NCBI GenBank assembly: GCA_949317995.1 | Contig: OX439040.1 | Coordinates: forward strand, 58,128,089 to 58,192,088 | Direction: 5' to 3' | Source: Acholoe squamosa | Lineage: Eukaryota; Annelida; Polychaeta; Phyllodocida; Polynoidae | DNA length: 64,000 bases | Shown here: piece by piece, positions 23,801 to 34,567 of the stretch | Layout of the letters: each line of letters starts with the position of its first letter | How positions within the stretch are numbered: position 1 is the first letter of the stretch | Made by a program: the position numbers and the translations under genes | Notes under the pieces: model-generated | What the model was told of the DNA's origin: nothing | The model's input: the letters and a program-made list of their open reading frames with translations, nothing else | Database searches by the model: none

Positions 23801-26800
23801 TTCCACGATTTAACATAATGATTAAATGTAGAATGTAATTTTTGATTTAGGCTATGTTGTCTTTCCTCCGCCAACTAAAATATAGCTCTCCACTGTTTCA
23901 GGGACCCTTCGTTGCATCATTCGCCAATGCTAACCTGGGCGATGTGTCACCAAACCTGAAAGGTCCAAAGTGTTCAGACACAGGAAAACCATGTGATGTT
24001 CTTAGCAGCACCTGCCCTGGAGAGGTAAGTAATTTCTTTGTCACTTAATTGCGAAATAGACTGCAAAGGAATAGTGTGTCATGAATTTCCAGGGTTTACA
24101 TTCCTCCTGCTGTGAAAATGATATATTATTATCGAAAGAATGTACTGCTTGTCTATGTAAGAATTCAAAATATCTAGCCATCCCAGCATACAATAAAGTC
24201 GAGCTGTCTGTAGTGTGAAAAAAAAATGAACATTATGTAGAATTACAGACTATTATAATTCACCTTACTAGTCCATCCCTGATAACCCATCCCGTTCACG
24301 TTTCAGAATGCTCAGTGCTATGCACAAGGCCCAGGGAAGGACATGTTTGAAAGCACCTGGATTATTGGGCAGAACCAATACAACAAGGCAAAGGTGGGTG
24401 TCAGAATAATAACATGCATTTTGTATAAATGAAAAGTATAAATAACACTCAGTTTACATTCCCTATCTGTAAATCCTACTCAAAAGAAGGAAACTGTTCC
24501 CCTACCTGCCTCATCATCCCCCAACGTTTCTGACTAAATATCAGAGGCGTAGGAAGCAAATCGTCATTGGGGGGGGGGGGAAACCAGCTGGGGGCCCACC
24601 ATGACCACCTTGAATTGTCGGCTCAAGCATGATGATGCCCATCTATATAGAATCTGTATCGAAAGATAATTGTTGGTAAATTTCAGATCTGATTTGAAGC
24701 TCAGGCCCCCATTTTCCCATTACCACGTTAATCGAATTTAAATGAAAGTTTAGTGGTTTACCTTCTCCAATTTATTATGAATTCTTGGCAAATATAGGGG
24801 GGCCAGAGATACCCAGGCCCCATCTCCTTTATGATTGAGGGGGGGGGGTTGCCTCCCCTTTACCTATACGCCCCTGAATATTTAATACGTTGTCTTAATT
24901 CTGGTGTGCATTCTTTTTGTATTACCACTAATCTTTATTATAATAGCCGGACTTTATTTCGAGAACATTATCAATAAACAGTCACCATGCATCTTGCAAC
25001 AACAAAGTGGACGTAGAAGATGGCCAAACATTACTACATTGGTGTACCACAGCATTATTTATAACGCCCTTTAGTCATCAACCACCATTAATGTTTACCC
25101 TGTATCATCTTTATCAGGAACTGTACATGGAGAAGAACCTCAACCTTGTGGTGGGCCCTGTAACCTCCCGTAACCAGTACGTGGACATGTCCATGGAACA
25201 AGTCAAGGTCAACGATACCCACACCGTAAGTCAATCTAGGATCTGCTGACATGGACATTTTGGTAGAAGGATCATGCATCGAATTTGGCATAGAACAAGT
25301 TGATGTATGATTATATGATCAAAATTCTCAGCAAAAAATATGTTAGCTTCATAATGCAAAGTGAGATCTAAATGGTTCATGCAAGCCTAATAAATCCACT
25401 ATGACTCTATAGTGTCAAACATAATTTTAATAAAATCTAATATGAATAAAATCTAATATGGCTAATTTTAACGATAGGCCCACACATCACCTTTTAACTT
25501 ACTTGACAGAAGACTGGGGGCGCTTTGTTTTGGTGGATACCATAAAATGATTAATTTTACTGTCTTTCGGCAGGCATGACCTATGGTAAAATCTAAAGTA
25601 AATTTCAGGTGAAGACATGTAAACCAGCTATGGGATACAGCTTTGCTGCCGGTACAACCGACGGTCCTGGTGCATTCAGCTTCAAACAGGGTGAGTATAG
25701 GCGAAAAAGGGAAATGGTCTAGCTACAATTAGATAATGGATGAAAGCATTCCTTATAACTAGTGGGCTTTCTGTATTGCCATTTCTTGATTTCTTGCTTG
25801 GAATTTTCTTTTTTATTTGTACAGGGGATAAAACGGGAAATATATTCTGGGACACAGTCCGTGATCTTATCAAAAAGCCGAGTGAGGAGCTCATCCGCTG
25901 TCAATCACCAAAACCAGTCCTACTACCTACTGGTGAAGTAAGTATTCTAAGAACCCTTTAAGTTTATATTTTTGGGTTTTTTGTGGGGTTTTTTTCTGAA
26001 TATTCCTTTTACAAAATATTTGAATCATATACATCTGTAATATTTTGTGGGATTTTGAACGTTTTAAAATGCAACATCAAACGCTTAATAGAGTATACAC
26101 CGATATGAGTTAATCAAATAATAAGACGTTTTTATGACGCATTGATTACACTCTTGATTGTAATAGAGACGATTCACTTCGTCTTAAATCAGGGATCGTT
26201 GGGGGCCTCCTACCGGAACCAATTTTCTAAAAAGTCCAACACCTGTAAAAATTGCATTAGAGATCGGCATGCAAGTCTCTATAGAATAGGATTAGCTTCC
26301 AGCCGCTTCTGAAAAAATAGGAAATCGATTTGACAGTTATAAGCCTTTTTTTCATTCAATGGTTGACAATTTTCTCCTGTCCATACAGATAGACTTCCCC
26401 TACCCATGGCAGCCCACCATCATGGACCTCCAGGTGCTGAGGATAGGACAGGTCGTTATTGTCGGCGTACCAGGAGAATTCACGTAGGTAACTTACTTCT
26501 TTAAGGATATGATACCTTATTTTGGCATCATGATACACTAATATAGTTCCAGGGGGTAACTTCCAAACACTTCATTGCCAGATCATCATGCTGATCCCTT
26601 GAAAGGGTGTCGATCATCAGTCCCGAAATGAGAACGAGAATGCAGCCCTATTTTGATTGCCAAGTCCATATTCATGCATTTTCATAAAATGACCTAGTGG
26701 GTTGACTATAGACCCTCTTTGGTTGAATCGATTTGAAATTACTAGGGCCATTATTATTATGCCTATAAGCTATAAGAATTAAACCGTAATCAGGTCAGAT

Positions 26801-29800
26801 TTAGCTGTACGTTGCTCCAAGTTCTACCAAACGTAAAACTTCCTCTGCAGAGGTGTATATATGCACATTACATGTATAATACTCATAGTTAGAATAATAA
26901 TATCAGTGTCATATGAGGTCAAATTAGATTTCTGGGAATTATTATACTATTACTATTTGTTTTCACAGAACAATGTCCGGGAGACGGATGAGAGAAGCTG
27001 TTAAAAAGGTATGAATATGTCTAATTTACACCAATCAAAAATGTATTCATATTCCTTCTTGGGCCATAAAACTAAAGGATTGTAATATTTGAAAATATCT
27101 AAGAAATTACTAGGATTGAGATTGTTTTCAATAAAAATCTGTGATTCTCAAGTATCCCTGATCAATTGCTACTTAACTCCGCCACCTATATATTGAATGC
27201 CGGCGTTTTACGTTGAACTTTAGTGGTTTAGAAATGTATGGCCATCATGGAAATATCTATTTAGTTTATCCATACTCTTGTAAACCAATCTGTACAATTC
27301 CTTTAGATAGAATACTACCTTTACCTTTAAAAGCTTTGGGTTTTGAGATGTTTGAATTTATCCTATTAATGTACTAGCAACAAAACAAAATTAAAGGCTC
27401 CAAGATATTACGGAAGTATTCCCCTTTAATCCAGACGCTGTTGGACAATGGCTTCCCCAAGGACGTTGAGGTCATCCTGGCAGGTCTTACTAACGACTAC
27501 TCAAGTTATATTGCTACATTTGAGGAGTATCAGGTAGGCAAGCCATTCTTTGCACAGATTCCCTTTCCAAAGCTAATGACACATGGCTATCTAGATTCGG
27601 ACTAGCTGGTCCTCCAATCTGCCTTAAGGTTGCTGTGTGTACTAAAGAGATAGACATCTAGTTTTGTGAAAACATAGATAATATGTTCTCTCTATGTGCT
27701 TCTTTGTGATCTGAACGTAATTTCCAGTCATGCTCCCACCTGCTTTCCTTCTATAAGTGTTCTGTGATTTGAATAAAACTAAAATAAATACAAAATACAA
27801 AAGACTTCCCCTTTAATAGGTACAAAGGTATGAAGCAGCCTCAACCATCTTCGGTCCACACACCCTCCAGGCCTACATCCAGCGTTACACCCAGCTAGCA
27901 CAGGCCATAGCAAAGGTAGGTGCCCATTATCATATTAGTCCAAGAGCCCAGACACTTTTACTTTTGTTTTTGTGACCAAAAGGTTTGAAGGTTGATTCCT
28001 ATGTAGAATTTTCTGCCGATTTCAGAAATGCAAGTCTTACAAAAATCCGTTGGGGCGTTCTCCGGCAAAATTAGGTCAAAGTCGGTAACCTCATGTTCTT
28101 TCAGAAACTGATTTCATTTCTTTTGTGATTTGGAATCATGTGTATATTCATATAATAGAGGTCTCTATACCCATCTATTCTATGGTCAAGCATCTGTTTT
28201 TGCTACTCATATATTCAGTGTGCACATTTTCTCGAAATTTCCAAGATGGCCACCATAAAACCATTGAATTTGTACTATTTCAACCTAAGATATTATAAAA
28301 ATCTTCTTACCTGTCTGTTTTCTTGGATCAAACTGTTGTCAAATCATCTATCAAAGCTTTAGAGATGTGTCAGGATTGAAGATAATCAATATCAGATGGT
28401 CTTGTGTAAAAATAAAGTTAGTCCATCAGTACTGTTTGTCAATATGTAGATGTTCGTAATTCCTTTGTCCGAATGCTTATGAATATCATACATTGTGCAC
28501 TTTTGTTTACTACCATATATTGAAATTGAAAATTTATTGTACGGAATCGTCCCGATGGGACGTTTTTCTGCGCACACATTTGTTACAATAGCGGTGAACA
28601 GGGATGTGGCTGATCTTACAAGAGTCGGTGATTCCATTAAACATGGATACAAGTGGATATAAGCTAGTTCTTATATATAGAAGCTTGAAATTTTATAACA
28701 ACAGGTACAGGTACAGGTACAGTGGTAGAGAGATAAACATATCATTGCAGCTCATCTAATGATGTGGTTTGTTTTAAGTTTAGTCCAGCAATTTCTGGAT
28801 AGCATGCTTAAAACGGCGTCTAGTGGGTAGGTGCTGGGTTTTATAGTCAAGTGAGTCCCAAAGGGTCACGCCCCTGTAATAGGGGGATTTTTGGTAAAAG
28901 CTAGTTTTTGCCCTGCGCTTGTCAAACTTGATTTTCCAGTCACCTCGTGTTCTTACAGCTACCCGGGCTAGCGCTTCACCACTAATAGATTTTTTCCACA
29001 TGAGCATTAACAGATGGACATTTCTTCTGAGGGCAAGGGTGTCTATTTGACACTGTCTATGAAGCTCTAGTATGCTTATCTGTCTGACCCGGACACCTAA
29101 ACAAATTCGTAGCGCATGGTTTTGAAGGCGCTGGAGCTTAGTTAATTCGTAGTTATGAGCACTCCCAGTGTAAAAAGAGCAGTATTCAACACTGGGGACG
29201 ATCATCACCTTATAAATCCTTAGACAAATTTCTTTGGTCATACATTTACGTAGCTTGCTTAATTTATATATTTTGTTACCCATTGATTTTTTTACTTTGG
29301 CCAGGTGTAGATTGAGACTGAGATGACCATCTAACTCAACACCTAGATAGGTATAGCTTTGACAGCTCGGCAATCTCATGCCAAGCAGGTTTATATTTGG
29401 GTCATCTAGGTTTGATAGCCTGGTCTTACTGCCAAAGTACATTGTCATGCTTTTGTCTTTATTGATGGTCATATAATTTTGATTACACCATTCACCCACT
29501 CTCTGCATGTCTTCTTGTAGCAGACGTTCAGCTTCATTACAGTCCATATGGGATACATATATTACTACATCATCTGCATACATGCTAAAGTGACAGTTTC
29601 TGATGCAGTCAGATAGGTCATTAATAAACAGGATAAAAAGCAAAGGGCCGATGACTGACCCCTGAGGTACTCCAAAGGCAACGGGTGACTGGGCTGATAA
29701 GGTATTATTTGCCATAGTGCCATGTGACCTGTGTGCAAGGTAATCTGTGAGCCATTTCTTGATTTTGCGGTGGATGTTTAGCTGACAAATCTTATTAATT

Positions 29801-32800
29801 AGTGTAGGGTGATGGACAGAATCAAAAGCCTTACAAAAGTCCAGATAACAGGCTACCGTGACAAGGCCATCATCTCTGGCATCATAAAGGTCTTTAACAA
29901 CATTGAATACAGCATCACTAGTACCCTTTCCTGGTCTGAATCCAAACTGGGTCTTACAAAGAATGTCATTGTTTTCCAAGTGGTCACTCAGTAGCTTATG
30001 TACAAGTTTTTCAAGGAGCTTCCCTGGTAAGGGCAGCAGCGTAATCGGTCTCCAGTTCTTTACCGTCTGAAGGTTACCCTTCTTTGGTATTGGGATTAAA
30101 GTGCCGCATGACCATGCATATGGGAAAATTCCTTCACTTATTGAGTTTTTAAAAATCATTGTTAGTTCACGCGTTAGAAATTTAAAGGCATCCTTTAGAA
30201 CTAAACTGTTAATTCCTGCTATTCCAGACGATTTGTCTATACTAATCTCATTAATGAGTTTGATGACGCTCTCCTCATTAATAAAGGAGGCAATATCCAG
30301 GTCATCTTCATCGTCAACAGGGTTAAGCTCAGGGTTAGGTAAATCAATCCCATTTGCAGGTAATTTACTGAATAGGTCGAACCCAATTTTAGCAAAATAG
30401 TCATTAATGTATAATCATTTAATCACAAGGGCAAGGTCAGGCCACTTTCTCTCATGCTCAAAAGCAAAGATTACACTGCAACCTTAGCAAAGCTTGGTGA
30501 GAATGATGTGAACCTTGACAGTCTCACAAAAGAAATACAACCCTGGGTGTGTGCTCTGTATGGAAAGCCAAAGTTAAAATCTGTTAATAAAGCCAGGTTT
30601 GCAGTATTTGAGGAAAAATACAAGCCAAAAGATAAGGGTGAATTGCTACAGCTAGTGAAAGGGGCAAATCCCAGTAATTTTCCACCAAGCCAAGCTGTTT
30701 TGGCAAAACAGGTACAAAGAGCACATCTAGTAACATCCATGTGGAAATGGGCATGGAGTCCGAACCCCATGAGATTAGACCCTGTGGACTATGGGTGGAA
30801 GATGGTCAATGGACACTATGAAATACACTGGTATGACTGTACTCAGATTCCCAGGTCAGTGCAGGACATCCTGGTAGAAGGTTCACTTGAGGTTGATGAT
30901 GTCGATGAAGAGGAGATCTCATTTGGAGAAAACCGCTACGGAAGAGATGAATCGGAGGGAGAAGAGAGTGATGAAGACTAGTAATTTATTCATCTATTAA
31001 CATTTCTCTCATATGAAACACCTGTTATAAAACCTCTTGCCATAAGGACCTATACTAGAGGTAGAAGAGCTCTGTTTATATGAAGTACAAAGCCATTTGC
31101 ATATATATATATGGTAGTAAACAAAAGTGCACAATGTTTGATATTCATAAGCATTCGGACAAAGGAATTACGAACATCTACATATTGACAAACAGTACTG
31201 GTGGACTAACTTTATTTTTACACAAGACCATCTGATATTGATTATCTTCAATCCTGACACATCTCTAAAGCTTTGATAGATGATTTGACAACAGTTTGAT
31301 CCAAGAAAACAGACAGGTAAGAAGATTTTTATAATATCTTAGGTTGAAATAGTACAAATTCAATGGTTTTATGGTGGCCATCTTGGAAATTTCGAGAAAA
31401 TGTGCACACTGAATATATGAGTAGCAAAAACAGATGCCTGACCCTAGAATAGATGGGTATAGAGACCTCTATTATATGAATATACACATGATTCCAACTC
31501 ACAAAAGAAATGAAATCAGTTCCTGAAAGAACATGAGGTTACCGACTTTGACCTAATTTTGCCGGAGAACGCCCCAACGGATTTTTGTAAGACTTGCATT
31601 TCTGAAATTGGCAGAAAATTCTACATAGGAATCAACCTTCAAACCTTTTGGTCACAAAAACAAAAGTAAAAGTGTCTGGGCTCTTGGACTATATCATGAA
31701 GAAATAAACCTCCATCAGCAATTAGATGAGGCCACACGTAAGGTGAGTCCACACAGCAAATGTTATTATCTTAGTCAGCCTAGACCCAATACTACATCCA
31801 ACTACAGGGCAGCTACTGCAAACCTGCAAACCTGCAAACCTTTGAATTTATTTCACTTTATGTATTCCACAAGCTCTAGCAAATTGATATAGATTTTTTA
31901 TGACAATTTATTTAACATAGTAATTTGATATGATACGTTCCAGCTTCTTTCCCCAAGTACTAGTACCCAACATCTTTAATAGATCTATTTCATAATTGTA
32001 CTAGCCAAATCGTTTCTGGAAAGGCCACCTGCTTATGGGGTGCAAACAGAAGACCCCCTCATCTGACTCAGGTATCCTATGGGATAATTGCATTCAGTAT
32101 CAGCCACGTACCAGATCCTTCTATGTATGTTTGATTATAAGACCATTAAATACACATAGACTTGAAGGATTTATATGGTTTTGTAAGAGTGACACCATTA
32201 CAGATTTGGAGAATTTCGTGGTCCGTGGTCCTCTTTTTGACATTGGATTTTAACTGAATTGGGGCTGTTGGTCCCCCGTAAGCAAAGGTAATTAAAACTC
32301 CTGGTTACCCAGTCACACATAAAAAGAACTGTGGATATCCCTATATATAGGTATAAATCTATACGGACTTAGCAGGTTTAATTATTAGCCAATGAGATAA
32401 ACCCGATCTATTCACTGCGGTCCTTTGGGGGCCAACTGGTACTCATCTGATAGCTCTTATCAGTAGAACTCGCTGGTAACAAGCTCCAGCAATGGCGGCG
32501 CCCATGTGACAATCTGCTACCTCGGAATACCCCAATCCTTCAGGGCATCCCTGTAGTGGCTGGCAGACCACTCCCGACCTGATGATGATGACCTGACTAT
32601 AGAGAGGTTAAGATTCAGGAACGTATACATGTACAGGTACAGGTGATGTGGTTAAGATGAATGGACTTATATGGGGCTATCAACACTTGTAATATTTGGT
32701 CCCACCCGAATGGGCTAAGGGGCTTAAGCAAAAGCCAATAGCCTGTGAAATAGTTAGATTTGGCCCAATATACACCTACAAAGGGTAACCACACATCTGT

Positions 32801-34527
32801 TTGTTACTTTGCCAGACCTTTTACAATTGTTCCTACTTTTAATTCTTTTATATATTCTTTCTACCTTCATGTACGCGTAGAACACCCCCTACACATCCAA
32901 AATGTCTAGTCTACAAGTTGTGTACTGCTGGCTTGGGATACCCCCCACGTGACCTATGACGTTACCCGTACGCGTTGCCGTACACGTTCATATCTTAACC
33001 TCACTAATATCTTAAATACCCTTAGAGTACCCCTGAAGCTGGCTTACTCCCCCCTGACCTGATGATGGCCTGACTATGCTTATCACCTTTAGTGTACCCC
33101 TGCAGAGGCTGGGACACCAATCCCTGACCTGATGATGACCTGACTATGCTTAGCACCTTTAGTGTACCCCTGCAGAGGCTGGGACACCACTCCCTGACCT
33201 GATGATAAGCTGACTACACAGACTTAGCAGGATTAATTATTACCCAATGAGATGATTCCAACTATTCACTGCGGAACTCTCGGGGGGCCATCTGGTACCC
33301 ATCTGATAGCTCTTATCAGTAGAACTCGCTGGTAACAAGCTCCATCAATGGCGGCGCCCATGCAACAACCTGCTAACTCAGAATACTTTACTCTCAAGTT
33401 ACCTCTGAAGCTGGCTCACTACCTCCGGACCTGATGAATATCCGAGGTAGCAGGTTGTCCCATGGGCGCCACCATTGCTGGAGCTTGTTACCAGCAAGTT
33501 TTACTGATAAGACCTTCTCTTTTGATATGGGCTCAACATGACATTTCTGGTCAGGTCTGGTAAGCATAGTTACTGAAACATTCCTTTTGTTGTCATTTGT
33601 TGGAATTTGCTCTCTCTTGGGCTATATAGATCTATGTCCATATTCCTGCAATATTGGGCCATACAGAACATTCAAAGCTGATTCTGCCTGCATGTGTACA
33701 GCCACTCAGAAAGGATACTGTGTTATTAGTAATCAATGCATGGACTGTCTTTATAGATATGAACAGTTCTTGTAAAATCTAATTGGGGCATAAGAACTTT
33801 GGTGTATATAATCCAGCATCATTTTGGTACCATACCACATATTAGCTCCTGGAGGGTTGCACTCTAATTAATCACAAAATATGACAGCTCATTTTCAAGT
33901 TTTGACTTCCTGTGCCTGATATAATGGAGATAGAGCAAATTAGATGGTTGTATCGTAACTGGGAAGTCATGGCCATTCTAAAGAGGGTCTAACTTTGCCA
34001 ATTGGACCAGTAGAAGTTGTGAATGATAATTTCCTTCAATATACATGCAGTTAAGCCCAAAACCGCACTTTAATGCGCGCTTGGGCATCTAGGGGTTAAG
34101 CTGAGATTAAGGTGAGATCTCAGCTGAAAGCAAGGGTTCAGCTGAGTTTCAGCTGATGATTAAGACTATATATCTCGAAGCCCCCGAACCCCCTATCACT
34201 TTTTTTTCTTCTATCAAGCATAGAAGAAGGACTGAATGTGTCTGCCCTCCACCCCGGCCCTGCCACCTAGAGGGAAAGGGTGGGATCATGAGTCCGCTCT
34301 CGCTAATCAGCAAATTGTATTTTGCATGCTTATCACCCTCAGGGTACCCCTGTAGAGGCTGGGACACCACCCCCTGACCTGATGGACAAGCAGATCTCCT
34401 TTGTACCTCCTGTCGTCATGGATACTGCACCTGAAGGGAAGAAGTTTGGGGATGTCATTGATGATGTGTCACCATCTTACAAGCAGGTTAGTAGAATAAT
34501 TTCTATTAGGGACTGTTTGTTTTTGTT

Positions 34528-34567
<40 letters not shown>

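Larger units (their letters stand above)
27936..31691. mobile_element. Composite transposon with 585-bp TIRs in ceramidase intron 15
   Basis: 27936-28520 and 31107-31691 are inverted copies of equal length with fewer than ten differences by eye. Outer ends are TAGTCCAAGAGCCC. TATCAT occurs just outside on both sides (2 bp away on the left), a possible imperfect target duplication. The interior holds 180 bp, then a LINE inserted on the minus strand (about 28700-30412), then about 690 bp with a 175-codon ORF. Without the LINE the element is about 2.0 kb. No transposase catalytic domain is visible. Confidence 0.85.
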
